This document shows positions 42,392 through 50,993 of a stretch of 55,293 bases of DNA, piece after piece. The stretch is from Armatimonadetes bacterium UBA1398 (lineage in GTDB: Bacteria > Armatimonadota > Zipacnadia > UBA1398): positions 97,756-153,048 of the forward strand of contig DBQI01000011.1 in assembly GCA_002305165.1 (NCBI GenBank). Direction: 5' to 3'. A program made the translations under genes and the position numbers. The notes under the pieces are model-generated. The model saw only the letters and a program-made list of their open reading frames with translations. It was not told the DNA's origin and made no database searches. Each line of letters begins with the position of its first letter. Within the stretch, counting starts at the first letter, position 1.

Positions 42392-43657
42392 GTGGTCCAC
42401 GGCGTGACAGCGCTGTTGATGCTCGTGTCTGTTGGGGCGGCCCCGCCGCCCGACCCGGTAGCCGTCCGCGAGGTCCAGGCGGGCATGAGGGACGTTGCCG
42501 ACGCCACATGGTGGGGGTTCGACCCTGTCAACGCGACCGCGGCCCTTCATGGCGCCATCAGCTCCGGGGCTCGCAGGGTCATCGTCCCGAACGTTGGAGC
42601 CGACTGGGTCGTCGAACCCATCTCCCTCGAGAGCGACCAGGAGATCGTGTTCGAGGAGGGTGTCGTCATCACGGCGCGCGAGGGCGCGTTCCCTGGCACG
42701 GGCGACTGCCTCTTCCGCGCCGACCGCAAGCGGAACATCACCCTCCGCGGCTACGGCGCGACCCTCCGGATGCGCAAGGCCGAGTACACCGAGGGCGAGT
42801 GGCGCATGGCCCTGTCCCTCCGCAGTTGCACGAATGTGAAGATCCTCGGCCTCGCCCTTCGCGACAGTGGCGGCGACGGCATCTACATCGGCAACGCCGA
42901 CCCCGAGCAGCCCTACTGCCGCGACATTCTGATCCGCGACTGCGTGTGCGACAACCACCGCCGCCAGGGCCTGAGCGTCATCACCGCCGAGAACCTCCTC
43001 GTCGAGCGCTGCGCCTTCCGCAACACGAACGGCACCGCGCCCGAAGCGGGCGTGGACCTCGAACCCAACCAGCCGGACGAGCGGCTCATCAACTGCGTCT
43101 TCCGCGACTGCGTCATGGAGGGCAACACCGGACCGGGGATCCTCTGCTACTTCGGGCCTCTCTCGAACGAGACCCTCCCCGTCTCGGCGCGCTTCGAGCG
43201 ATGTCGCGTCACCAGCGCCACCGGCGTCGGCATCATGCTCGGTGGGACGCGATCGCCCGGTCCCACCGGCGAGGTCGTCTTCCGCGACTGCCTGATCGAG
43301 GACTGCGCCCATGTGGGCCTGAACCTCTCGACCTGGGCCGCCGATGCCGTTGCCGCTCGGTTCGAGTGGTGCACCTGGCGCAATGTGGCCAACGGCGACC
43401 TGGATCTGGCGCCCATGCAGCTCGAGAACTGGGACCACAGCGTCGAGCGCGTCATCGGCGGGGCGGAGTTCAGCTACTGCCGGATCGAGGACCTCTGGAA
43501 CCGGCCGGCGATCCTCGCCCTCCCCAGTGTGGCGCCGTGGGGCGTCGGTGACCTCCGCGGCGGGATAACGATCAGGAACCCGTACGGCGCCCGTGTGGCA
43601 CTCGGCGACACAGTTCGCGACGTCATGCTCACACTGGATGATGAGCTGGCCGGGTAA
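42392..43657 (+). CDS. Exported right-handed beta-helix protein
   Basis: A 421-residue protein. The GTG at 42392 has AGGAGG 8 bases upstream, part of the palindrome ctcctcgaggag, and is preferred to GTG 42383. A short signal (ALLMLVSVGAAPPP) suggests export. Repeats of about 22-24 residues form a beta-helix: NITLRGYGATLRM, NVKILGLALRDSGGDGIYIG, DILIRDCVCDNHRRQGLSVI, NLLVERCAFRNTNGTAPEAG, GEVVFRDCLIEDCAHVGLNL. This is the fold of polysaccharide lyases and pectin-active enzymes, but no catalytic set is identifiable. It is divergent from the GH3-like gene and upstream of the six-hairpin gene. A polysaccharide-binding or cleaving role is inferred. Confidence 0.75.
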   Translation: MVHGVTALLMLVSVGAAPPPDPVAVREVQAGMRDVADATWWGFDPVNATAALHGAISSGARRVIVPNVGADWVVEPISLESDQEIVFEEGVVITAREGAFPGTGDCLFRADRKRNITLRGYGATLRMRKAEYTEGEWRMALSLRSCTNVKILGLALRDSGGDGIYIGNADPEQPYCRDILIRDCVCDNHRRQGLSVITAENLLVERCAFRNTNGTAPEAGVDLEPNQPDERLINCVFRDCVMEGNTGPGILCYFGPLSNETLPVSARFERCRVTSATGVGIMLGGTRSPGPTGEVVFRDCLIEDCAHVGLNLSTWAADAVAARFEWCTWRNVANGDLDLAPMQLENWDHSVERVIGGAEFSYCRIEDLWNRPAILALPSVAPWGVGDLRGGITIRNPYGARVALGDTVRDVMLTLDDELAG

Positions 43658-43707
43658 ACCCCGGGCCCAGCCTCGCACCCTCAGAGAGACGACGGAAGGT
43701 GACTTCG

Positions 43708-46452
43708 ATGATTCTGTTCCTCGCGGCGACCTACATGGCGCCCAGTGGCATTGGACCCGGAGAGCCTCTCGAAGCGCTCGTGGGACAGCGGGTCGACATC
43801 GCGCCCTGGACCTACGAGTGGCGAGCCGACCGTGCCATCCAACCCCGGCCCGAGGCGGAGTTCATCCCGCGCCGGCTCGAGCGCGTCGATCGGGTCTACC
43901 GGACGGCCCGCGAATCCCTCTCCCCCGATGAGCTCAAGAGCCTCTACTACGACCAGGCCGACCTGCTCCGCGAGTTCCCGCCCCCTCCGGGAGGCGAGCT
44001 CAAGGCTGGCCTCCTCTGGACCGGCGGGCTGGTGGACTACCGCGTCGAGCTTCAGTGGCCCTCTGACGCGCCCGCGCCTCACCCCGAGGATGTCGAGGTG
44101 CGCGTCTACCCGACCGCCTTCGGCTGGTTCGGCTGGACCGTCGACAAGGTCCTGACCGATCCCGACATCTCCGCCGACGGACGGACGTGGACGTATACGA
44201 GCGACCCGACGGAGGTCATGGACACCTACTACAGCGGCCGTGTGCCCGCCGCCACCGAGATGGTCGCGGTCTTCTCCGCCGTCGATGCTCCCGTGCCTCA
44301 GCTCTGTGTCTACGGGCCCAGCACGGGCGAGTGGGAGCGAATGGACATCGAGATCGAGTGGGGCTTCACGCCCGAGACGGAAGACGTCTCCATCAACGGC
44401 AGGCTGGAGGGATATATCGCGAGGCTCGGAGAGCTGTCGCCGCTCGAGGGCGACGCAACCACCCGCGTCACCGGCGACGGACGATGGCGTTCAGCGGCGG
44501 ACGGCGCCCTCGCCGGCCCTTCGCATCCCACGCGCGCTCGCGGCGCACAACCGGCCCGCCGGGGGTTCACGCTGCCGCTGCTCTACACCCCCTCTATCCG
44601 GCCCGGGCTCGACAGCCGCGTGACTCTGTGGACCGACGCGGGGGATGTGACCTTCAGCATCAAGGACCTGGAGGCCGGTCCCATCTACCTGCCGCGCCAC
44701 GGGCTATTCATCACTCGGGCGGGCGGTGGCCGGGCGGCGGAGTTCGTGGCCTCCCTGGCGGCTGAGGGGCGCAAGAGCCTGCGAGACATGACCCGGGAGC
44801 ACCGCGAGGTCGCCTCGTGGGACGAGCTGATGCGCCAAGTCCGCCTGTGGGAGTGTCCCGAGGGGACGGCGGCGCCGGACTTCCCCGAAGTGCCCGCGCT
44901 GCCCATGGCGGTCGAACTATCCGATAAGCGTTGGACCGACGCCTGGAGAGCGGCGTGTGACCAACTGCGGGGCCGACACCTCTGGCCAACTCTCAGCGCG
45001 GAGATCGCTCGGGCCGCGCGGGTCATGGAACTCGTCGGGCTGCACGATGAGGTGCTGCCCGTCTACGAGTACTTCCTCGGCTCGCCGGGAGTGAAGTCCG
45101 ATGGCGACTTCACCGATCCCAGCGGGTCCCTCGAGTGGGCTACCTCCATGCGCCACGATATGGGCTACAGCCACGAGGGCACCCACGCCTCCACGGGCCG
45201 AATCCTGTTCGCGATGTGTGACCGGACCTTTCTCACAGGTGACAGCGAGTGGTTCGCCAGCCATCGCGAGCGCCTTCAGGCCGCCGCGGACTGGATTATC
45301 AGCGAGCGTCGTCGCTACATGGAGCATGTCCCCAACCGCGACGAGCTGCACGTTGCCGGGCTCATGCCGCCCTCCATGCTCGGCGACTACGCGCTCCCAG
45401 CCTGTGACTGGCACTGGTACTACTGCGAGAACGCGTGGTCACTTCAGGGACTCCAGCGCTTCGCCGACGCGCTGAGCGAGCTGGACCCTAAGGCGGGCGC
45501 GCGCTACGCGGCGGAGGCGGCCGACTTCCGACGGGACCTCCAAGCCGCTATCGACCGCGAGGTGGCCCTGGCCCCCGTTCGGCTGGGGCGCGATGGCGCC
45601 TACCATAGCTACATGCCTCGGATGGCCTACGCGGGCGGCTTGACGGGCCCCGAGCTCGGCGCGCCGCAGTTCCCCGACAGCGATATCTTCTACGGCGCGC
45701 TCCCCGTCGCCATGCCCTTCGGGGCCCTGGAACCCGACGATCCCCGCGTCGTGGATACGCTCGACACCATGGACGAGATAGGGGTCGCCGGCTTCTTCGG
45801 ATCCGTGCCGGCCATGTACGCCCATCCGTACCAAGCCTACCAGCGGGCTCGCGAGGACCGGGGCTTAGCCTCTGAGGATGCCTGGTTCTGGAAGCCCTAC
45901 GCGATGCTGCCCAAGATCTCGAGCAACGCCGACGTGTACCTCCTCCAGGACGACATCCCCAGCTTCCTCCGCTTCTGGGGCAACCAGTACGCGGCGATGG
46001 TTGGCGCTAATGGGAAGCTCTGGGAGCACTGGCATCTGGGAAGCTACGCCGAATGTGACACACCGGACACAATGACAGCGGGCTGGTTCCTGGAGAACTT
46101 CCGGAACCTGCTGGTCATGGAGGACGGTGACATCCTGTGGCTCGCCAAGGGCACTCCCCGAGCATGGCTCGAACAGGGGAAGCGGGTGGTGGTGCGTGAC
46201 GCGCCTACCTACTTCGGGCCGCTGAGCTACTCCATAGACTCCGAAGTGGCCGAGGGCTTCATCCGCGCGACGATCCGCGTCCCGAGCCGCCGGCCGATCA
46301 CCACGCTGAAACTGCGCCTTCGCCATCCTGACGCGGCGCCGCCCTGGGGCGTGACCGTCGAGGGAGACTGCGGGAGCCGCCTTGACCCATCCGGAGAGCT
46401 CGTCGAGCTAACGAACCCGCGGGGCACGATCACCGTCACGGCGCGCTACTGA
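43708..46452 (+). CDS. Six-hairpin glycosidase-like protein
   Basis: A 914-residue protein starting at the ATG with GGAAGG 8 bases upstream. The first residues (MILFLAATYM) could be a short signal. Residues about 1-330 look beta-rich: LVDYRVELQWPSDAPAPHPE and MDIEIEWGFTPETEDVSIN, with another stretch before 330. Residues about 395-800 form the helical barrel typical of six-hairpin glycosidases (GH95/GH127/GH78-like): WATSMRHDMGYSHEGTHAST, LQAAADWIISERRRYMEH, CENAWSLQGLQRFADALSEL, LLQDDIPSFLRFWGNQYAAM, KLWEHWHLGSYAE. A beta domain closes the protein. The family and substrate are not clear. It follows the beta-helix gene and precedes the ferredoxin-nitroreductase gene on one strand, possibly one operon. 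Confidence 0.7.
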   Translation: MILFLAATYMAPSGIGPGEPLEALVGQRVDIAPWTYEWRADRAIQPRPEAEFIPRRLERVDRVYRTARESLSPDELKSLYYDQADLLREFPPPPGGELKAGLLWTGGLVDYRVELQWPSDAPAPHPEDVEVRVYPTAFGWFGWTVDKVLTDPDISADGRTWTYTSDPTEVMDTYYSGRVPAATEMVAVFSAVDAPVPQLCVYGPSTGEWERMDIEIEWGFTPETEDVSINGRLEGYIARLGELSPLEGDATTRVTGDGRWRSAADGALAGPSHPTRARGAQPARRGFTLPLLYTPSIRPGLDSRVTLWTDAGDVTFSIKDLEAGPIYLPRHGLFITRAGGGRAAEFVASLAAEGRKSLRDMTREHREVASWDELMRQVRLWECPEGTAAPDFPEVPALPMAVELSDKRWTDAWRAACDQLRGRHLWPTLSAEIARAARVMELVGLHDEVLPVYEYFLGSPGVKSDGDFTDPSGSLEWATSMRHDMGYSHEGTHASTGRILFAMCDRTFLTGDSEWFASHRERLQAAADWIISERRRYMEHVPNRDELHVAGLMPPSMLGDYALPACDWHWYYCENAWSLQGLQRFADALSELDPKAGARYAAEAADFRRDLQAAIDREVALAPVRLGRDGAYHSYMPRMAYAGGLTGPELGAPQFPDSDIFYGALPVAMPFGALEPDDPRVVDTLDTMDEIGVAGFFGSVPAMYAHPYQAYQRAREDRGLASEDAWFWKPYAMLPKISSNADVYLLQDDIPSFLRFWGNQYAAMVGANGKLWEHWHLGSYAECDTPDTMTAGWFLENFRNLLVMEDGDILWLAKGTPRAWLEQGKRVVVRDAPTYFGPLSYSIDSEVAEGFIRATIRVPSRRPITTLKLRLRHPDAAPPWGVTVEGDCGSRLDPSGELVELTNPRGTITVTARY

Positions 46453-46521
46453 CCGGCGCGGAAGAGGCCGGGCGCGGGCCGCGGCCAACGTAATGGCAAT
46501 GCAGTGAGGAGAGGTGACACC

Positions 46522-47355
46522 ATGCTCGGCTTCAAGGTGGATGAGGCACTCTGCGACAAGTGCGACCTCTGTGTGTGGGACTGCCCGACACGTATCATCG
46601 AGCGCCCGAAGAACGGCTATCCGCGCATCATCGAGGCGGAGGCCGGGGACTGTATGGGCTGCCAGCACTGCCTCACCGTCTGCCCGCCCGGAGCTATCTC
46701 CATCCTCGGGCGCGACCCCGCCAACAGCCTTCCCCTCGCGCCGGAAGCTCTGCCCAGCCTGGAGGCCATGGAGCTCCTCGTTCGCGGGCGTCGGAGCTGC
46801 CGCCAGTACGCCGCCGAAGACGTCGACCCCGCACTCCTCGCGCGGCTGCTGACGACGCTCGCCAACGCCCCCACGGGTGTCAACCGCAGGGAGCTGACGT
46901 TTCGAGTCATCGAGGACCGAGCCACCATGGACGCCTTCCGGGAGAAGGCCATGGCCGAGCTGCGCCGCGCCGTGGACGCGGGCGAGGTGCCGGAGCCCCT
47001 GGCGGGCGGCGCTGCCCGGTTCGTCCAAGCCTTCTATGAGGAGGGACGGGACCTGGTGTTCCGCGGGGCCCCGCACATCCTCTTCGTGACCGCGCCGCCT
47101 GACGCCCCATGCCCCCAGCAGGACGTGGTGCTAGCCCTCGCGTACTTCGAGCTCCTCGCTCACTCGGCGGGCCTCGGCACGGTGTGGTGTGGGCTCGCCT
47201 CGATGCTCCTGGCCGCCGTGCCCCAGCTCAAGGCCGACCTCGGCATCCCCGAGGAGCACATCCACTACCAGATGCTCTTCGGCGTGCCCAGCATCAGGTA
47301 CGCGCGCACGGTGCAGCGCGATGACGGCGCCCGGGTGGAACGCATCGTCCTGTAG
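46522..47355 (+). CDS. Ferredoxin-nitroreductase fusion protein
   Basis: A 277-residue protein starting at the ATG preceded by GAGGAGAGG. Residues about 1-65 hold two [4Fe-4S] clusters: CDKCDLCVWDCP and CMGCQHCLTVCP. The remainder is a flavin nitroreductase domain: RRSCRQYAAEDVDPALLARL, ANAPTGVNRRELTFRV, PHILFVTAPPDAPCPQQDVV and GLGTVWCGLASMLLAAVPQL. Family members use FMN and NAD(P)H for reductive steps on many substrates and are common in anaerobes. Iron-sulfur clusters here would feed or accept electrons. Physiological substrate unknown. It sits behind the six-hairpin gene and may share its transcript; its stop is 16 bases from the convergent GH99-like gene. Confidence 0.9.
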   Translation: MLGFKVDEALCDKCDLCVWDCPTRIIERPKNGYPRIIEAEAGDCMGCQHCLTVCPPGAISILGRDPANSLPLAPEALPSLEAMELLVRGRRSCRQYAAEDVDPALLARLLTTLANAPTGVNRRELTFRVIEDRATMDAFREKAMAELRRAVDAGEVPEPLAGGAARFVQAFYEEGRDLVFRGAPHILFVTAPPDAPCPQQDVVLALAYFELLAHSAGLGTVWCGLASMLLAAVPQLKADLGIPEEHIHYQMLFGVPSIRYARTVQRDDGARVERIVL

Positions 47356-47371
47356 GCGCGTGTGGGCGCCG

Positions 47372-48976
47372 CTACAGCCTCCACACGCCGACGTCGTCGA
47401 CGAAGACCCTGTCCTCCAGAGCCACTACCTCGAGGTCGAAGGAGGCTGCTTCGGGGTCGTCGACGGTGATCTCTCCCTCGATACGCGTCCACTCGCCCGC
47501 CTTGCCCCCGCTCCCGACGGTGATGTGCCGCCCGAGCCAGTGAGTGTCCTCGTCGAAAAGAGCGACGGCCAACTCCGCCTGGCCGTAGACCCAGGCGCCC
47601 ACTCGATAGCCCCGTCCGGACTCAACAGGGACGTGGTTGTTCGCCCGGTGGGGCCAGGCGACGCCGGGGGCCAGGCGAATGTTCTTGATGCCGCCATGCT
47701 CGCGCGTCACGAGCACTGAGCGGCTGCCCGTGTGGGCCACTTCGGAGCTGTAGACCACTGCGGAGTCGTCGTAGTAGACCCAGCCCCAATCGACCTCGAA
47801 CCCGGGGTTGATGATCAGGTTGCCCCCCTGCCGGGCGATCTGCTCCTCCATGTGTGCCGGCACGTAGGGGTATGTGAGCCGCGACAGCTCGTCCTCCGTG
47901 GGCGCGAGGACCTCGTGGGGTTCGTCCACGCCGAAGACCGCCTTCTGCATGGCATCGAGCATGGAGCAGCCCCGCTGCCAGGTGGGTTCGACGTAGGTGC
48001 CCTCGCCGAACTCGTTCCAGGTACCGATGACGAGGAGCCCCAGGTCTGGGTCGATGCAGGGCTTCAGAGCCTCGCACATGCGGCCGAACTCCTCGGGCGA
48101 CGAGCCGGTCCGCACCAGGGCGCGATCACCGTACCACGGCCTGGAATCCCAGCCGGGGGAGACGGATGGGATCAGTGGGAGGATCGGCTCCCGGGCCGCC
48201 TGCCGCCAGAGGGGCTCGATCGCCTCTCGGATCGCGGAGTACGGCGCCTCACGAGCCCCCGGCTCCATCCCCTCATCGGCGTAGCTGTAGCGGGTCACTG
48301 CATCGAAGCCCGCGTCGCGCAGGCGCTCGAGCACGGGGGCCACGGGCGCCTGGATGCACGCGAAGAACAGGCCGCCCCACGGGGCCGCCGCGTTGCTCAT
48401 GGTCGCGAGCATCTCCCGAGTGCCTTCCACCCCGAAGCGGTCGATGATCCGGTCCGGCCGCGAGATGACGAGGATCCCGCGTCCATCCGGGGCCCGCAGG
48501 TAGTTGGGTTGGCTGAGGTAGCGCTCGCCGAGGGTAGCCACAAGCTGGAGCATGTCCTCCTCGGTGTACTCGGGAGTCCCCGACTCCTCGTTGCACCACA
48601 TCAGGGCGAAGTCCATGCGCTCACGTAGGGACGCGTGGAGGAACCCTTGGTCCAGAGCCACGTTGTGATGCTCCTCCGGCCCGTTGCGGTAGTGGCAATA
48701 CCAGTCGAATACCCAGAAGGAGATGCCGTGCTGTGTCGCTTGGCGAATGTGCCAGTCCTGCACCTCCGGCGAGGCGTCACGATAGTGGCCGATGACCGGA
48801 TCGCGCCCTCCGTACTCGACGATGGGGACCCATCGGTCGGCATTGAACCAGCCGGGGAAGTAGTAGCAGCCGACGCGCAGCGGAGCATCGGCCACAGCGC
48901 AGCCGGTGAGCGCTCCGCAGAGCAGCGTGAGGATCCACCAGTGGACTGAGTGGGGTGGGGCGGTGATCGGGGGCAT
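47372..48976 (-). CDS. Lipoprotein with GH99/WbsX-like domain and C-terminal sugar-binding module
   Basis: A 534-residue protein. The ATG at 48976 has GGAAGG about 8 bases upstream. A signal ending in LLCGALTGCAVAD gives a lipoprotein. Residues about 30-400 are a GH99/WbsX-like barrel: LRVGCYYFPGWFNADRW, QATQHGISFWVFDWYCHYRN, NYLRAPDGRGILVISRPD, PLIPSVSPGWDSRPWYGD, LLVIGTWNEFGEGTYVEPTW. Residues about 400-534 are a beta-sandwich resembling carbohydrate-binding modules (IINPGFEVDWGWVYYDDSAV, EWTRIEGEITVDDPEAAS). It is the exported relative of the gene at 32065. Outer-face sugar binding and possibly glycan cleavage are inferred. Confidence 0.82.
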   Translation of the reverse strand: MPPITAPPHSVHWWILTLLCGALTGCAVADAPLRVGCYYFPGWFNADRWVPIVEYGGRDPVIGHYRDASPEVQDWHIRQATQHGISFWVFDWYCHYRNGPEEHHNVALDQGFLHASLRERMDFALMWCNEESGTPEYTEEDMLQLVATLGERYLSQPNYLRAPDGRGILVISRPDRIIDRFGVEGTREMLATMSNAAAPWGGLFFACIQAPVAPVLERLRDAGFDAVTRYSYADEGMEPGAREAPYSAIREAIEPLWRQAAREPILPLIPSVSPGWDSRPWYGDRALVRTGSSPEEFGRMCEALKPCIDPDLGLLVIGTWNEFGEGTYVEPTWQRGCSMLDAMQKAVFGVDEPHEVLAPTEDELSRLTYPYVPAHMEEQIARQGGNLIINPGFEVDWGWVYYDDSAVVYSSEVAHTGSRSVLVTREHGGIKNIRLAPGVAWPHRANNHVPVESGRGYRVGAWVYGQAELAVALFDEDTHWLGRHITVGSGGKAGEWTRIEGEITVDDPEAASFDLEVVALEDRVFVDDVGVWRL

Positions 48977-49133
48977 CGCGGGGTCCTTCCCAGGGCAGGC
49001 TCGTCGTATGCCAGCGCACGTCCATTCCCTACCTCTGCAGCAGTACCCTTGGCAGCGAGGCGCGGCGCGCATACCCTGAGGGGCGCTACGCTACGCCCAT
49101 AGCGGGCCACTGCCGACCGGAGGTGCTTGCTCT

Positions 49134-49955
49134 GTGATCGTCTCCATGACCAGCGACTACGCAACAGACCATGGCTGCCCCGAGCCCGCCCTGCGCCGCA
49201 TCGCCGACGCGGGGTTCACTCACGTCCACTGGTGTCACCACTGGGCCTCGGACTTCGTGTATGCCCCTGCCGAGGTGAGCCAGATCGCCCGCTGGATGTC
49301 CCAGTACGGCCTGCAGCTCACCGACCTCCACGCCTCGATGGGTCCCGAGAAGAACTGGGGCTCACCGCTAGAGTACGAGCGCCTGGCGGGGGTCGAGTTG
49401 GTGCGGAACCGCATCGAGATGACGGCGAGGCTGGGCAGCGACGTGATCATCATGCACATGCCCGGTGGATGCCAGGAGGGTGACGACGGGGCGTGGGAGC
49501 GCTTCCGCCGGTCCATGGACGCCTTGGAGCCCTATTCCGCCGTCCATGGCGTTCGGATCGCCATCGAGAACGGGGGATCTGACGCCAGTTTCGACGCCAT
49601 AGAGCGAGTCCTCGGCATGTACGGGCCGGAGTTCGCGGGCCTCTGCTACGACTCGGGCCACGGGAACCTCTTCCCCCGCGGACTTGACCGCCTCGCGAAG
49701 CTCGCGGACCGGCTGATCTCCGTCCACCTCCACGACAACCAGGGTACCGGCGACGATCACAACATCCCATTCTCGGGCACGATCGACTGGGATAGGTTGA
49801 TGTCGATCATCGGAAGCTCGGCCTACGGGAAGTGGGTGAGCCAGGAGGTCTCTATACGCAATACAGGCATCGCGGAGGAGCCCGAGTTCCTCGCCCGCGC
49901 CTACGCGGCCGCGGTGCGGCTGCAGAAGTCGCTGGAGGCGGCTCGCGGCGAGTAG
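49134..49955 (+). CDS. Sugar isomerase/epimerase (xylose isomerase-like TIM barrel)
   Basis: A 273-residue protein starting at GTG with GGAGG about 10 bases upstream. It belongs to the AP-endonuclease-2-type family of sugar isomerases and epimerases. Visible metal-site and core phrases are DVIIMHMPGGC, RIAIENGGSDASFDAI, GLCYDSGHGNLFPRG, SVHLHDNQGTGDDHNIPFSG and WVSQEVSIRN. The His, Glu and Asp residues in these phrases likely bind a divalent metal. A cytosolic ketose/aldose isomerase or epimerase role fits the adjacent sugar importer region, but the substrate cannot be named. The gene lies 157 bases from the divergent GH99-like lipoprotein and 28 bases before the RNase HI-like gene. Confidence 0.88.
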   Translation: MIVSMTSDYATDHGCPEPALRRIADAGFTHVHWCHHWASDFVYAPAEVSQIARWMSQYGLQLTDLHASMGPEKNWGSPLEYERLAGVELVRNRIEMTARLGSDVIIMHMPGGCQEGDDGAWERFRRSMDALEPYSAVHGVRIAIENGGSDASFDAIERVLGMYGPEFAGLCYDSGHGNLFPRGLDRLAKLADRLISVHLHDNQGTGDDHNIPFSGTIDWDRLMSIIGSSAYGKWVSQEVSIRNTGIAEEPEFLARAYAAAVRLQKSLEAARGE

Positions 49956-49983
49956 TGGGAGTGCGTCAGGAGGGGTCGCCGCA

Positions 49984-50709
49984 GTGAAGGAACGCAGGTT
50001 GGCCGAAGCTCTCATGCGGGAGCTCGCCGCTCGCCAGGTGCCATGCTGCCTCGGCGACGCCGTGCCCTACGGCCAGAAGGTGAGTGTGCTGACCGACCAA
50101 GGCGCCTCCGTGGGCTCCCTCATCTGCTACTGGGGCAAGAAGGGCCCCAAGGTGACGCGACACGAGCTGCAGCGGGGCATGGACCAGCGCCTGGCGGAGG
50201 CCGTCGACGCGGCCGTACAGCGTGCAACGGGCGCCCTCGATCTCGGCGCTGGCAGCGCCGCGGCGGCCCACGACGAAGCCGGAGTGCAGATCTGGGTGGA
50301 CGGGTCCTTCATCAAGTCGGGCAACCGCATCGCCTGCGGCTGGGGACTTGCGATCTTCCGCGACGGACAGGAGGTCCATCGCGCGTCGGGCAGCGAGGTC
50401 GCCGAGGGATTCGAGGCTCAGTGGAACATCGCGGGCGAAGTGACGGCCGTCCTGCGCGCTCTGGACTGGTGCCGTGAGAACGGTATTGCCGCCGTCGCGG
50501 TCTACTATGACTACGAGGGGCTCGCAAAGTGGCCCCTGGGCCAGTGGAAGGCCAGGAACCCGTACACCCAGGCCTACGCGCGCGCGGTTCGGGAAAGCGG
50601 CATTGATGTCGACTGGCGCAAGGTGCGCGCCCACTCGGGGGAGTCGCGAAATGACCTCGTCGACGGGTTGGCGCGGGAGGCGGCGGAGGCAGCTCTGTCG
50701 AAGGCCTAG
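49984..50709 (+). CDS. Ribonuclease HI-like protein with an extra N-terminal region
   Basis: Cleaves RNA in RNA-DNA hybrids. The 241-residue protein starts at GTG with AGGAGGGG about 10 bases upstream. The RNase H domain occupies residues about 98-235 with the acidic set: VDGSF, AGEVTAVL, YYDYEGLAKWPLGQWKARNP and KVRAHSGESRNDLVDGLARE. The phrase YYDYEG...W..G.W.A resembles the RNase HI type known from clostridia. Residues 1-95 carry a basic, Tyr/Gly-containing region (CYWGKKGPKVTRHELQRGMD) that I do not recognise; it may bind the hybrid. The protein is expected to be cytosolic and to remove RNA primers or R-loops. Confidence 0.88.
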   Translation: MKERRLAEALMRELAARQVPCCLGDAVPYGQKVSVLTDQGASVGSLICYWGKKGPKVTRHELQRGMDQRLAEAVDAAVQRATGALDLGAGSAAAAHDEAGVQIWVDGSFIKSGNRIACGWGLAIFRDGQEVHRASGSEVAEGFEAQWNIAGEVTAVLRALDWCRENGIAAVAVYYDYEGLAKWPLGQWKARNPYTQAYARAVRESGIDVDWRKVRAHSGESRNDLVDGLAREAAEAALSKA

Positions 50710-50746
50710 CCAGGCCGTGGGCGCGGCCGCGGTGGCGGCATTTCTG

Positions 50747-50775
50747 TTGACCGCCGGAAGGGCCGTACCTATAAT
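50747..50775 (+). promoter_or_regulatory. Sigma70 promoter of tRNA-Leu
   Basis: TTGACC (50747-50752), a 17-base spacer and a perfect TATAAT (50770-50775) lie 19 bases before the tRNA-Leu 5' end. Transcription would start near 50782. Confidence 0.75.
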
Positions 50776-50794
50776 CGGGCTTCGAGCTGCGCGT

Positions 50795-50879
50795 GGGCGA
50801 GTGATGGAACAGGTAGACATGCATGACTTAGGATCATGTGCCGCCAGGCGTCGGGGTTCGAATCCCCGCTCGCCCACCA
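50795..50879 (+). tRNA. tRNA-Leu (TAG)
   Basis: An 85-base tRNA with encoded CCA. Acceptor GGGCGAG pairs with CTCGCCC. The anticodon loop CTTAGGA gives anticodon TAG, reading CUA. A long variable arm (about 12 bases) is typical of leucine tRNAs, and the T loop is TTCGAAT. Confidence 0.95.
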
Positions 50880-50993
50880 GCCTGGAAGTCCTCGTATGCG
50901 CGTGATTCCCCGAGGCCGGCTATGAGCGGGCCTTGTTGCTTTGTACGGGGCATCTCCCCTGTGCATGCCATGGGTAAGTGAAGGAGCGACGAC

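Noticed and set aside
42368..43678. 436-codon minus-strand frame opposite the beta-helix gene
   Set aside because: It is antisense to a repeat-bearing protein and its own sequence is Val/Asp/Gly-rich shadow.
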